Source: Reticulitermes lucifugus (Eukaryota; Arthropoda; Insecta; Blattodea; Rhinotermitidae). From it: a stretch of DNA of 64,000 nt. The notes beneath the pieces were generated by a model. It was not told the DNA's origin, made no database searches, and saw only the letters and a list, made by a program, of their open reading frames with translations. The stretch covers positions 45,642 through 109,641 of the forward strand of contig JAKCWW010000261.1 of NCBI GenBank assembly GCA_026260175.1. The letters are read 5' to 3'. The translations under genes and the position numbers were made by a program. Positions within the stretch are counted from its first letter, which is position 1. Every line of letters starts with the position of its first letter. Below are positions 34,913 through 46,835 of this stretch, one piece after another.

Positions 34913-37139
34913 GTATTTCTAAAGGTTAGTAATGGACTACACATATCACAAATTTTCCTTCACAGCCCACTGAATTAGTTTCGAGCCTCATATTGTGAGA
35001 TGTATATCACGTGTTATGCTTGTAAAATTTGTATTACATCAAAAGTGGTGTACCGTAGCCGGATACACAACAATGGCACTATACAGTCACAATCAAAAGT
35101 GACTTGTCGACAGGTTGTTGGGGTGTGCGTGCGCTAATGAAGACATGCTGCACGCCCACCGGTCACGCATGCGCACAACAAAGAAACCCACCGCCGAGTG
35201 GTGTCAACTTTGACCTCCTATATTTATTAGTTGGATATTATAATCCAGACAAACCAACGTGTTTAAGAATTCACGCGGCTTCCAGACACCATCCATCTTA
35301 AAACTCCCACTCCTCTAACCAATAACGCAGGACCTCCCACAATTAATATGACTTTCAACATAATTTATTACATGTGTAAATAATTGTAAGAGGTATGTGA
35401 TTTGAAACACAGTGGGACGTGGTTTTAATCACAAAGTGGTTACAGCGTTGGAACGTGTACTCAGATGTCTGAAACTAAATGCAAGTGGAATGAAAAAGCT
35501 TTAAATGCTTTCTTTACATGACCTGTCCAAGGGAGTTCCATCTGTCCCCTGTTCTACCCCATGTTTTTATCTCCGAAGTAGGTACTTCGACTAAATTTTG
35601 TGTCGCAGGCTACAGACCAACAGTGTTGCCGGGTTGTGTCACGTGTATCCGCACGTCAGGGATTGCAACTATACAAAAGTGTCAAAGCTATTGCTTCGTT
35701 TCAACCTGTGAATACCTATAATAAAAATATTTAACAAAAATTAGTGTTATTTTGTTTAAAAATGTTACAATATTCACTGTGGATTATTCAAAATTTAGGA
35801 ATTTCAGAAACCGAAAATCTGAATATTACTTCTTCCAACTAACAATTTTATTTCAATATGGTGTTTTTACTTCATGAGAAAATCGTATTGTTTGGTTAGT
35901 ATTTCACTGCCTTCACCATCGGCAATCAAGGCAAACTGTTCTTCTGTTTACTGTTTCTTCTGGGTTAATTACACTAGGCCCATCCGGGAAGTAATTGCAA
36001 AAATCGACTATTAGACTTGTCATGGCTGTCCATTCACCCATCCTTCTGTCTGTCTCTCACATAGAACAGCACGAATCCAACTGGACAGATTTTCGTAAAA
36101 TTTAATATTTAGGTCTGTTTTAAAATTTAGTCAAAACACTCTGAATGTGGTTAAAATGAAACAAAAATTACAGACACTACACATAACGTCCTACACAAAA
36201 CACACAAAACAGGTCGCAACTGATGGCACTTTATAATTGGACCGATTTTCTTCTCTGTGGGGCACGAACTTGGGACGAAGAAAATATAGGCGATCCATAC
36301 ATGAAAACTGAGCATTGACAGTATCTCACAGTTCCCGAGGTAACTATTCTAGTCGATTGTAAATCTGTTACTAAGACACGGAGAAAACTCATAGCGTGTG
36401 TTGCGTGAACCGTAGAACGGCACATTTCAAATACTTTCATCGTCACACGGTTCCCAAAGTAGCGGCGATTTGAAAATCTAGGGAAAGTTACAAGCTAACG
36501 CCAAAAAATATTAGGTTCTGTGGACATTTCCTAACTTGTCTTAACTTCGAAACAGAAACTAAATGTGTAAAACACCGAATGCGCCCTTCAATGCCAACTA
36601 AAGCATGCATTGGAATTCCGTTTTTTGTGTGTCATGGAAGCTACGCGTCAAACGCACAGATAATGCGACGGAAAAACCTTCCGACAATCACACAATTCCG
36701 TTATTAGATAATTATATCACGATTTCGTGCTTCATATGTTTAATGCTACCCGACTCATTCTAAAGTACACGCGACTTAAAAAGAGTTTTCTGGTCCCTTC
36801 TGCCTTTATATCTCTCGCGAATAGTTATAATGGTTTAAAATTAATGTTGTCGCTACGCATAAGAGTAATGTGCGTTAAATCGTATAAGATGACCTGCGGA
36901 CACACGGGATTCGATAGTCTAGTTCGGAACTTTGGAGTTACAGGGGGTCAGGGCAGTACCGTATGGTCACGTCACGATGTGGCCAAAGGCTAGTTTGACC
37001 TCATGTATTGAACCCCGGTCAGCAGGAGTGTCCAAATAATGCATTTGTACTATGAATCTAATGCTAATATCTCACGATAAAAGAAGTGTGTTTTACTGTG
37101 TAAAGAACTGGCATAAAGATAAGAGACAATCAGCATAAC
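34913..37139. other. No gene seen
   Basis: 35100-35340 is richer in GC and holds an NRF1-like cgcatgcgca at about 35165. ORFs at 35104-35301, 35518-35721, 36231-36446 and 36727-36993 have no recognisable domain or consistent splice sites. Confidence 0.4.
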
Positions 37140-37400
37140 TACAAATTTTATTCTAGGTTCACCGTGCATTTTCACTAATCAATGTCTCACTACCAACTAA
37201 ATGCACAATACGTGTATTTAAAAAACCAATATAAGGTTTCTTAAAATCGTCTAAAAAGCCCCTGCATATGTTTCGGTTTCTAGAAAACCATCATCAGGGG
37301 GGTCACATAATTGCACTTTTTCAAATTGCGTCCATGCGTTCGTCTATGAGCACCCGCAATGCAACTGCATTGCGGTTGCTCATGGACGAACGCACCAAAA
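37140..37400 (+). repeat. Repeat family G copy with hairpin
   Basis: caccgtgcattttcac, ccaactaaatgcac and cccctgcatatgtttcgg match the 13640 copy in order, followed by ccatcatcagggg. The hairpin at 37335-37394 follows directly. Confidence 0.6.
37335..37394. repeat. 29-bp inverted repeat, 2-base loop
   Basis: Left arm 37335-37363 starts tgcgttcgtctatgagc. Right arm 37366-37394 ends ctcatggacgaacgca. Two mismatches. Confidence 0.95.
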
Positions 37401-37804
37401 CACCTTGCCTTTTATTCTTCTTCTTCTTTAGTCAGTCTTTAGCCAAGTCTTCAAAGGGTTAATTTGACACTGTATAAAGTTAATGACGAATAAGGACGTT
37501 AACCGAAACGAGACCCAATCAATTACGAAGAGAAGAATTTCACAGTACCTAAAGTTTATGTATGTCAGTGAGCACCATAGCCATGCTTGACATGATGACG
37601 AAAATCCAGCGCCTCTACAGGACCTTCACATACATGACTACGGCGGTGCAAATAATCTGCAAAGATCACAATTCAACAGCAAAGGTGGTACTTATTTTTT
37701 TACGGTAGAGTTGTTACACCCCTACAGAACCACCCACACATCGGAGGGTGAGGGTAACTAAATTACTAATGAAGACATCAAACATCTCGTGAAGTATTAA
37801 GACA

Positions 37805-37985
37805 ATAACCAGCTGTGTGGCGTATAGCGTGGTGATTAGGCGCCCTCGCATTGCCCGCGAGCTATAAGCTTTTGAGCTGGCAATTGTTAACAACTCTTAG
37901 CCCCAGAAAGAGCGTTCTCTGGCTTCAAATAGACAAAATATCCAACTGCATTCGTCTCTCTTTCTGAATTGTTCATTCTGTATTC
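37805..37985 (+). repeat. Possible tRNA-headed SINE
   Basis: gtatagcgtggtgattaggc resembles an A-box region with tRNA-like spacing, but the B box is not readable. Family is uncertain. Confidence 0.3.
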
Positions 37986-38189
37986 ATAGATCAGATAGAC
38001 CTGAATACAAAGACATTAAAAATCATTCATTTCTTTCGCAAAAAAGTAATTCAGTATCAATTAAAGTGCATAAAAAAGGCAGAAAATACTCATAGCACAG
38101 CGTGACTTAAATACACAAGAAGCTGGACCAGACCGTAACGTTTCTGACTTCTATCCGAAAGGACCACGATAAGAATGTAGCATGTGGGG

Positions 38190-38505
38190 CAGAAGAGAAA
38201 TGTATATAGAGATTTGGTGGGGAAACCCGAAAGAATAAGACCACGTTTGAAATCTAGACGTAGATGGGAGGATAATATTGAAAAGGATTTTAAAGAAATA
38301 GGATGGGAGTTTGTGGCCTGAATCTATCGGGTTCAAGACAGGGACAAGTGGCTGGCAGGTGTGAACGGAGTAACGAACCTTCTCTTTCCATACCATTAGG
38401 GAAATTTCTTGACTAGCTAAGGAATTATCAGTTTTTCCAGAAGGACTCTGCCTTGAGGAGTTAGTTAATTAGTTAATTAGTTAGTCAGTCAGTCAGTCAG
38501 CGGTC
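38190..38505 (+). mobile_element. LINE-E fragment with mixed tetranucleotide tail
   Basis: The coding part includes gtggggaaacccgaaag, agacgtagatgggaggataa and gacagggacaagtggctgg (R/K-R-W-E-D-N and DRDKW blocks). The 3' UTR aatttcttgactagctaagg is followed by gttagttaattagttaatta and then (gtca)n up to 38500. Several frame breaks. Confidence 0.85.
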
Positions 38506-38679
38506 ACTTATTCGGTTAAGTAGGTATGAAGGTAAGATACTAAAAATGCTAATGCAAAATCGACTAATTGAAAAGGCCAAGCATAAGTCTATAATGATTA
38601 TTCTTTCATTTAAGTCGCCTAAAATGAAGTGGATCTTTGAATCTTTAGGTGTTACATTTCAGTTGTGCTTAGTCAGCTA

Positions 38680-38800
38680 TATACATTCAAACCACCGTCC
38701 ATCACAACGCAGTTTACAAATCTTCAGGTTACTAGGTTCGGCTTTCCAGTTACGCCATCATCAGACCTATTTATTATCAAGAGCCATACAAAACCTATAC
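38680..38800 (+). repeat. Possible repeat family G copy
   Basis: ttcggctttccagttacgcc followed by atcatcagacctatt resembles the hinge motif at 37280-37305. Short match. Confidence 0.35.
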
Positions 38801-39444
38801 CTTCATGTGGGATTGAGATGTCATTCCCTTACAGAATACGTCATAAAAACTTAAATACATAAAAGTTGCGTAAAATTATAGTATGAATGTTAAAACTACA
38901 GTTTTAAATATAGATCGTAGGCAGTTTATTTTCAAGGCACACTCCACGCTAGTATTTTCACGGCACCGGAACCTTCAGTTTACACTAAGGCGAGTTAATC
39001 CGATGTTCATTACAGTCATAATTTAATGTGTATAACACTGCAAATTTTTTTATAAAAATAGTATTCATCCCCTTCTTTTAGTTTCGTTTGGGCATCTGGG
39101 TCTGTAGATTTTTGAATTATCAATTGGAAAATGTCAGGAAGAAAATATTATTAACCTATGTAATGTAACTATGCCGAAAATGTCCTGGAGAAACTATGGA
39201 AAAATGCTAAAACTATAATAGTCATTCCCCGACCGAGAATATAATACAGCGCTAACAATCTCCTCCTCTTAATGCGGTCTATTGTATATCACGAGAAAAG
39301 AAGGCCAATCCTGGAATAAGCTTGATAAGAATAACATTTATATTGTGATATTTGTTCCAGAATTTGGCATAATGAACGTGTAATGCCGGATTTCCGTGAA
39401 TCAAAAGTACTTTCAGTATATGATATCGCATTTTTCATACTCAC
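38801..39444. other. No gene seen (putative intron side of the 39445 exon)
   Basis: AT-rich, no recognised repeat. It forms the start of the intron that follows the candidate exon on the minus strand. Confidence 0.45.
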
Positions 39445-39573
39445 AGAGGACAGAATAACATCATGCGAGTATTGTCTGACGTCTTCAACACTCCTGCTGC
39501 TGTTATTCCAGACGGCGTCACGACGTCGCTTCAGCTCTGACGTTGACAAAGACGATCGCTCAAGCTCAGACTC
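39445..39573 (-). CDS. Candidate internal exon of an unidentified host gene
   Basis: The 129-nt minus-strand stretch is bounded by an acceptor ending aattttcag (first exon base 39573) and a consensus donor ct|gtgagtatg (last exon base 39445). One frame is open for exactly 43 codons, with phase 0 at both ends. The other two frames stop at codon 2 and codon 14. The peptide begins ESELERSSLSTSELKRRRDA and continues through a Trp, two Asn and a polar VEDVRQYSHDV stretch. It is Ser-, Arg- and Glu-rich and probably a cytoplasmic linker, but I do not recognise it. Codons look biased towards coding use and the GC content is above that of the flanks. The same-frame readthrough ORF spans 39289-39600, but the splice sites argue for the shorter exon. 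It could splice straight to the phase-0 exon at 2845-2974 across about 36.5 kb. Confidence 0.6.
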
Positions 39574-39779
39574 CTGAAAATTAGGAAATGGTTTGTGCAT
39601 TTAAATACACTAATTTAACAACCTCTCTGATTATGCGGGTTAGTAAAATCGTAAGGCTTTAAAATTATTTTCGACCTTCCTGGTTTAAACCCCTGCCGGA
39701 ACATATCGACGAGTGCACCAGATTTTAAGAACGAAAGACGAGAATACTTTGCTTTGGTGGTTATGCAGATCGTTTAGTG

Positions 39780-40015
39780 TAGTTTTTTAAGAAATCTAGG
39801 AGGATATGCTTGGGATGGAAGATATGAAGAGCGGATAGAACATCTGACTTTGGTGGCAAACGTCTTGTTATAGAGTCACTTGGAAGACCTAGAAGGAAAT
39901 GGAAGGATAACTTCATGATAAATGTTTTTGAGAATAAATTGTGAGAATGCGAATTTTATCAGATTGGTTCAGGACCTATTGAATGACGTTTAAGTAATAA
40001 GGACTTCAGGATCTT
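39780..40015 (+). mobile_element. LINE fragment related to LINE-E, strongly decayed
   Basis: cttggaagacctagaaggaa and atggaaggataacttcatg decode to LGRPRRKWKDNF, the C-terminal signature. Later parts are barely recognisable. Confidence 0.65.
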
Positions 40016-40109
40016 CCATTACAATAACACACCTTTTCAATACCGCTAATATGCAATTCCATCATTAAATGACCCTGCGACATTTTGATTCAATTTACAT
40101 TCTCAAAAC

Positions 40110-40139
40110 TTACTTTCAAAGCATCTGCCATGGGAATGG
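40110..40139 (-). other. Exon-like stretch, probably part of a repeat
   Basis: A 29-nt minus stretch with a good donor (aaa|gtaagt) that can read AIPMADALK. Its upstream context (cgtttcggcaaatattgcag) resembles a transposon-derived motif I recall from insect repeats, so I do not call it an exon. Confidence 0.2.
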
Positions 40140-40218
40140 CAACTGCAATATTTGCCGAAACGTAAGGCAATTTCCATCACTTTATAAGGCTTAACGACGA
40201 AACCCAGTCCAACCAACC

Positions 40219-40241
40219 AAATAAATAAATAAATAAATAAA
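40219..40241. repeat. (AAAT)n microsatellite
   Basis: About five ataa units. Confidence 0.9.
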
Positions 40242-40429
40242 GGCTATATAACAAAATGCAATTGGTTCTACAAAAGGTTAAAAACAAAGTTATAAAACAT
40301 TTATGAACGACTATTATAAGTATTTGTACTTGTCTTGAAAAGCTGGTAGGGCGATCAAATCAGTGAAGGTGAGGGGTTGGACTTCTAGCACGCAAAGGAG
40401 CGAAGCGAAATTTTAATTAGGAAACCTCA

Positions 40430-40665
40430 ATAAATGTCAACACTTAGGGGAAAATTGCATAGATGTGTGGAAAATATGAAAATGTCTTAAGAAAGAATCG
40501 GCATTTAAGAGTGTGGATTGGATTTATCAGGCTCAAAGTAGGGACCAGTGCCGCATTCTTATAAATAAGAGAACAAACCGTAGGGTACCATAAAAGTCAG
40601 AAATTTCTGCTGCATTCAGAAAGGGAGATCTGCTCCATGTATCTAGTTAGGCAACAGACGTAATA
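40430..40665 (+). mobile_element. LINE-E fragment, decayed
   Basis: gtgtggattggatttatcag, gtagggaccagtgcc, taccataaaagtcagaaatt and gatctgctccatgtat follow the C-terminal and 3' UTR order. The tail is one gttag unit. Confidence 0.7.
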
Positions 40666-41221
40666 ATGTTCCGACACTTAGAACGTTGTTGCCTCAAGAA
40701 CTTGACTGAAACGAGCAAACGAAAAAATATCCACATTCTGCACTTAATAGCTTACGATTCTAAATTAAAATCTCACATGTGCATCGAAAGACCTCGTGCC
40801 TTTTGTATCGAAAGCAGTCCGGGTTTCACACAAACCTTAATATAAATAAAACGCCGGGTAAATTGACCTATCAAATAGACCTGAGAAGTTTACGTACCCC
40901 CTCTCACCAATACGTTTTTAAAACACTTTGATGTGTGTGTTAAAAAGAAAGATTGCAGTGTCTAACTCAGGGGTGGACATGCTTCAATATTTATTTCTCT
41001 CCGTACGTTTTGTTTAATTTGTTTAATGTTGACTCAGTTCCGGTGGTTATTTGAGACTGTAGCAAACTCTGCAAATTTAAACAGAAAATTAAATTGCAAA
41101 CAGTTTGCCTTGATTCGGGTCATTCTATGCTATCTGTACATGTTAACAGCTACACGACACTGAGTACCTCGCTCGAGTTATTTTTAAATAAACTGTATTC
41201 GAATAACGTAATTAAAATTGG
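40666..41221. other. No gene seen
   Basis: AT-rich. No recognised repeat or ORF. Confidence 0.4.
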
Positions 41222-41345
41222 CGGTTATTCGCCGGCTTTAGACCGCGGAGGACCGTGATAAGTCCCAGGACAATCCACGTGGGATTTGTGGTGGGCAAAG
41301 TGGCACTAAGTCAGGTTGTCTCCGAGTAATTCAGCTTTCCACTGT
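41222..41345 (+). repeat. SINE-4 copy, 5'-truncated
   Basis: gctttagaccgcggaggacc, cacgtgggatttgtggtggg, caaagtggcac and tgtctccgagtaattcagc align with the minus-strand copy at 56730-56885. The A box is missing. Confidence 0.85.
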
Positions 41346-41849
41346 AAATATACTTCTATCAATGTTCCTTATTTAATAATCCATCTACAGCCGACGCTAT
41401 TTAATACTATTAACTTACAACATCACTAAGTAAAACAATTAGGAAAACGGATTATTCTTTATATAAGACGCCTTTTAAAAACCCTTACTTAATGCTTGTA
41501 TCTAAGTGTATCTTTTATGTAAAAGGGTAGTTTTTATTGTCATGATGTAGAAAGGAGTTACGAATAGGAGCAGGATATGTCAGCAGTAAATGGCAGTAAG
41601 AAGTGTGTTTAGTCTACATTACAACGTCCAACTTGGCCGAACACCCTATATAGCTTCCAATATGCACTCATCAACATTTATGCCTAGTATTAGCCTACGA
41701 ATTACAGTGCATGCAGCTGTCCTTCCACAAATTCTCATACTTACAGAGTACATATTCAGTAAGTACAGTGCGACTGAGTACGACTTTAACTCTCGTATCA
41801 AATTTCCGTTGAAACTCCAACGGATTTTATGCTAGTACTATTGTTATGT
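41346..41849. other. No gene seen
   Basis: The plus ORF at 41590-41835 has no recognisable domain. Confidence 0.4.
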
Positions 41850-42075
41850 CGGTCTAAATGGCCGCTCGCTTGCCGGGATTACGGGTTGGAATCCCGCCGG
41901 AGGCATGTATATCTGTCTCTTGTGAGTGTTGTGTGTTGTCAGGTAGAGGTCTCTGCGGCGGCCTGATCACTCGTCCAGAGGAGTCCTACCGAGTGTGGTG
42001 TGTCTAGTTGAGTGTGATCGTGAAGCCTCGATAATGAGGAGGCACTGGCCCACTAGAGGCTGTGGTGCCATGGGG
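41850..42075 (+). repeat. SINE-1 copy, nearly complete
   Basis: Starts in the head (ggtctaaatggccgctcgct), has a B box with one change (gggttggaatcccgcc), then a middle block (gtgttgtgtgttgtcaggta) and the SINE-1 body with gagtcctaccgagtgtgg, ending gtgccatgggggggg. It links the head seen at 49970 to the bodies seen at 1 and 33604, so it defines the family layout. Confidence 0.9.
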
Positions 42076-44142
42076 GGGGGATATCACTTCTTGGAGTCAT
42101 TTTCTACACACACCTTCAATACGTCTGTAAGCAATATCAGCAGTAACAGAAAAATATGCTGTCTCAGTGACCCATGAAAATTTTGCAGTGTAAGAATTAA
42201 AAGCTGAATATGTTTCATCCATAACTAAATTTTTATTGCACAAAGAAAGAATGTGACATCACACATCTTGTCTCTTTCTTAATAGCGCTTTGTTAAGTGT
42301 CGTTTAGAGTAATTATATATGTTGTAATTGCACTAGAGATGGCTATGTGGTTGGCCAGCGACAAAACAGCGGGTTATACACACACTTGTGTTAAATTGAC
42401 ACTAATGTTTCCCAAGCAACCACAAAGAAGAATATTGGAAAACCCTGTGCCAAATTCTCTCTATAAAGCCACACCTGTAGTTCACAGAACATTTTTAATT
42501 AACTTGTACCATGTATATTTATTACAGGCCTACGCAAATTCTGTTTAATAACATTTACTTATTGCAGTAATTCTTATTTAATAATTTTAAACCCCGAAAT
42601 TTTGGTCAAATGTAAGCCTGACGAAGTCTGAGATTAGTGAAAGTTTAACCTGCATGTTCCTTTATGCCTTATTCGACTTGCTTCAGATAGGTTAATGTGG
42701 TTGTCCCTATGTATAACAGCTGTGGGATGCTCGATGTGTAGTTGTAGGTATTCATACGAATGGGGTGAACGATCAGCTTCATTACAGCAGCTGTAAACCT
42801 GAGGAAAGGGTTTACAGTCCCCAAGACTAAGTGGATGATTGGGCTTCACAGCTGGCCTGCGCTTGGTGGTGAAGTGAATATTTGTTGCTTTGGCCAGGAA
42901 TCGATCTCAAGTTTTCAGTTAAACGCACAACCAGTAACTGGCAGGGCTCATGAGTGAAATATATAATGACAGTTTGATTTTAACACGCATAGCAGACATC
43001 ACTCTTACCATCATCATCATCCTTCACAATACAAACACTTGACCTAATTCTCTAGCCGTACACATTTACAAATCTGAATTGACCCACCCCTCACTTGTCC
43101 GCTAATAAATAAGGAAGCGCTATGCAATGGTCGTATACAGTTGTGTCCCTTCAATTTCTTTCGCCGGAATATAATGTAAAAAAAATTGGCTTTACAGATT
43201 CAGATTTGTTCTTTATAGTTCTTTCAATATATCTGCTAAAGTTAGAATTACCATCTTCAGGGTGAATGTAACGAAAAAGACATATAACTGAAGTTATGGC
43301 TGAAAGATGGAAGGATTCAGGAATTGACGTGGCTGAAACCGGAAAACAGATCTTAATATTTTATATACAGGTGCTAAATTAGAGGCTTTCACAATTTTCT
43401 ATAAATGGAGTCAAAGCCGATTCAAGCTAGACTTCTTCTGTAATCATTTTTATTAGGAAGCAGAATATGAGAATATATGTGAATTCTAAACCGGAAAAGT
43501 GGAAACATGATATTTGAAGGGGGTTTAAAGGCTGTTTCTATTACCGTGCTAAATAAAAAAATAAAGAAATTAAAGATATTTCAAACATCTGTCCAATATG
43601 TAAAAGATTGCAGCCCGACAAGATGGGCATCCTTGGAATAAGACGTGTCGTTTGTCAGTTCTATGAGTTTCGTATTAATATGCGCTAGGCATCACAGCAG
43701 AAAATAGTACATAATGCTGTAAAACGTTTTATTGTATCGGTGTGTATTTTAGAAGTTAATAAAAGTACGTAAATTTATACATTAAGACGTTTAGTTGGTC
43801 ATAAGCTGTGGGCTCCTACTCACATAAAAAAGCACCCCCTTGGTGTTTACATTAGGGTCCCACACAGACACGTCCTAGCTCAGTAGGTTAAAGTCATAAA
43901 ACTTTTTTACTCCTCTCAATGGAATTTGCATTTGTTTAATGGAGTACAGTACCAGAATTGTTATTATTTAATGATATTGCGTGTTGTGTCCTACAATTTT
44001 ACTGTGATTTTATACAGACTGTACACTTAGTAAGAGCTGTAACGAGAAGTTTCGTGAATAAACGCAGGACATCTGCAGCTATTCAAATGCAACAAAGGAT
44101 AAAACTAAATTAATATTTATACAGAGATTAGACTTATTTTAA
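42076..44142. other. No gene seen
   Basis: 42840-42940 may be a decayed SINE-3 on the minus strand (ttggccaggaatcgatctc). A short cgccgga patch and ORFs at 42297-42548 and 42634-42849 have no recognisable domain. Confidence 0.4.
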
Positions 44143-44361
44143 ATTTGACGCCGTGTAATTTAGTAGGTAAGTACTAAAATTTCGGAGATATTTACTGTCT
44201 CCATCTTCAAGAAATGTGTGTAGGCTACGCTGAAAAGGACTTCCCCTGTCGCCAGTCCTGACCCTACTTCCCAATAACCGGACGTCTACGGTTAGACAGA
44301 GGACAGAAGACAGAAGATTCTTCCGAAGCCAAATATATGGCGTAGCACCCGAGAAGACGGT
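44143..44361 (+). repeat. Foldback repeat family D, near full length
   Basis: Starts gacgccgtgtaatttagtag, continues aaaatttcggagata and tgtctccatcttcaagaa, and ends gcgtagcacccgagaagacgg as the inverted terminal block. Confidence 0.75.
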
Positions 44362-44395
44362 AATAAATTTTCAAAAATAATTACAAGGTTTAGAG

Positions 44396-44766
44396 CAGCC
44401 TTACCCAACCAGGGTTCCGCGAAAGCATTGGCTTCCGGGAAAAAAAGAAGCATTTAGGGGTTTCGCGAGAAATCGTGTAACAAAAATAAAGAACATAAAA
44501 ACTGGAAAATTTGAAATACTGTGAAAGTTACAAATATCCCTTGAAAGGGAGGAAAAATGCTTTACCTTTTTTCTTACAGCGTAACCTGACTTATGCGTGC
44601 AGCTCTTTACAAATAAGTTGTCTTGATAATAATTTAGCAGTGACTGAATTGCGCTAACCGGCACCAACTTGTTCTGGCTTGTAAACGCATTTAAAAGTAT
44701 GGTTTTCTTGGGACATGAAAAATTATTTTGGTGGTTCCTCCATGGAAAAAAGGTTGGGAAACACTG
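44396..44766. mobile_element. hAT-type MITE with decayed 8-bp target duplication
   Basis: The right end read inward is cagtgtttcccaaccttttt, a typical hAT terminus. The left end is cagccttacccaaccagggt, an inverted-repeat partner. Flanks gtttagag (44388-44395) and gcttatag (44767-44774) match at 6 of 8 positions. The 371-bp interior codes for no transposase. The minus ORF at 44401-44790 runs through it and is not a gene. Confidence 0.75.
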
Positions 44767-44814
44767 GCTTATAGACAAATGTCTGTACACAAAGAAGCGG
44801 AATAGCGTAGTATT

Positions 44815-45070
44815 TATATCGGGCTATGGAACGGACGGTCCGCTGTTACATTCCCTGTACAGGTAGGAGATTTTTCTCTTCTCCAAGACCCAGGTGGGCT
44901 CGTATTCGGTGGGTAAAGACTGTTGTTTCCTCCGAGAAAAAAACGGCGAGGGCATGAATCTGACCACTCCTCTCTACCTAGTGCCAACTTAAAGAATGTA
45001 TGGAGTTGCACTTTCCATATACACCCAGGCATTCACGGCGACCACAGAGATAGCCTTGCCTTTAGCATTC
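44815..45070 (+). repeat. SINE-3 copy, head-degraded
   Basis: The 3' body reads gcatgaatctgaccactcct, acctagtgccaacttaaaga, gtatggagttgcacttt and ccttgcctttagc in family order. Confidence 0.75.
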
Positions 45071-45106
45071 CCGTACACAACCATCCAGACTAACTGTGAC
45101 ACTCCC

Positions 45107-45148
45107 TTAAAAAAAGGATTCAACGCTGGTAACCACTTTGACGTACTT
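45107..45148 (-). CDS. Weak candidate terminal exon
   Basis: A strong acceptor (tttctgttttgcag) is followed by 13 codons KYVKVVTSVESFF and a stop. It is short and I cannot pair it with another exon. A repeat-derived fragment is just as likely. Confidence 0.18.
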   Translation of the reverse strand, partial: KYVKVVTSVESFF

Positions 45149-46677
45149 CTGCAAAACAGAAAGTAAACATATTTACTATTTCTGCAGTACGCCCACCGCT
45201 TCTTGTCTGACGTCCCTCCTAGTTTCCCTTCTACCTGCCTCAACACTGACTTCCATCCCATCTGTCACAAATCGAATTTCGAACGCCATATGCAGCAGTT
45301 TGCTGTGACCTACAAAGAGGCAACGAATATCAAAAGATTCCACTAGATCCTCTTCTTCTTTGCTTTCAAACGAAAATCGTACATAACAAAATATAACGGT
45401 TCCCGAAATTATGGCGACCCATTTGTGTCATATAGAGGAGGGTGGATTAAACAGGTAAAGAACTAGGGCAAGCTCAAATTATCGACGGAGAGCGATCAAG
45501 ATCAGTCTTCAGGTATCAAGTTCCAAAAGAAACAGGAATGATTACGAAAGATGATAATGGAAACAGCAGGAACGTAACAGAGTAGTAGAGGAAATGGAAA
45601 TGTAGGTCAGTAGACACAGCATTCATTGAATAATAATTCAATTCATTTCAATTCAGTTCTTTACTATTACTGTATTGACACAACAGCCAAAAGGCCAATT
45701 ACAGAGCCAGCACAGGAGTAGTAAGAGATACTTTATAAAATAAATAACCAAGAATATATACATATGAAAAAGAGATAAAGAAAATTCACAACAGGTAGCA
45801 GACAAAATGTTAAATGAAAAAGTTTAAGAAAATAGTACGTTCAGGAATACGTTTTTACTTTAGTTCCAGTCTATTGAATCAATTCCTTATTAAAATGTTA
45901 ACAAGAATGGTTTGTAGACTTAGAGACAAGAGGTGCAGAATACAATATAATTAACTACAAATGTCCTAACTAAATTAAAACCAACAATTCTCTAAGAACA
46001 TCAGTGACCGAACTACAGCGTCAAGTTCATGATTTACATTGGTAACAAGTCATTAATCAAAACAGACCTACCATTGAATATACAAGTATCCCTACTGATG
46101 GCATTAGTTGCCGAAGCGCATCTAGCGGAAGGACAGTTGCGACAGTTTAAGTCAACATGAAACAGTTTAAAATCTCTGAAATTTCGATTCGGCACACGAA
46201 GGCCGACAGTTTCCAAAAGGATAGGGCAAAATTTTGAACCATAGTAAATATTAAGTAAAAAAAGGGCGTCTAAGTGTCATCTACGATCACTTAAAGTATG
46301 AAATTTCAAGTAATTTAAAACATTAGCGTAACTGTACGTTAAGTTACTGAAAAAACAACGATGACAAAGAGATACAAACTTGCGCTGGATGCGCTCAAGC
46401 TTACTGGCATCAGTAGAAGTAATGGAATTCTACGTAACTGAGGCATGTTCTAACTTAGGCCTAACTAATGTGCAATATAGCATCAAGAGGCTCTGCAGAG
46501 AAAAAAAGGAAAAAGTTACTGACCTAATTAACCCCAGCAACCTAATTGTTTGAGAGAAAATATAATCCACATGATTGTGAAAGTGCAGTTTGGAGTCAAT
46601 TTTCACTCCCAGATCTTTGATGTATTAAGTTCGAGTAATCACGGATTCACATAATTTACAATCAAAAACTAGCAAGT
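45149..46677. other. No gene seen
   Basis: AT-rich. No recognised repeat or ORF. Confidence 0.4.
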
Positions 46678-46736
46678 AATAATAATAATAATAATAATAA
46701 TAATCTAGCCTGTGCGAGTGTGTGTGTGTGTGTGTA
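46678..46736. repeat. (AAT)n and (GT)n microsatellites
   Basis: About nine AAT units at 46678-46704 and nine GT units at about 46718-46735. Confidence 0.95.
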
Positions 46737-46744
46737 AACAGAAG

Positions 46745-46835
46745 CAGAGCTACTAGCTAACTCCATGGAGTAAAACTTTATTGCACAGTTAAGAGTTCAT
46801 CAGCCAGTGAAGATATTCCTCGCATTCCGCAAGAC
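46745..46835 (-). mobile_element. LINE-E 3' end fragment
   Basis: Plus-strand ctagctaactccatggagt and agccagtgaagatattcctc are the reverse of the family 3' UTR and tail. Followed by a direct repeat ctagttacgtgcc (two copies, near 46832 and 46870). Confidence 0.5.

Noticed and set aside
44401-44790. 129-codon minus ORF
   Set aside because: It runs through the hAT-type MITE, including both termini, and has no transposase motif.
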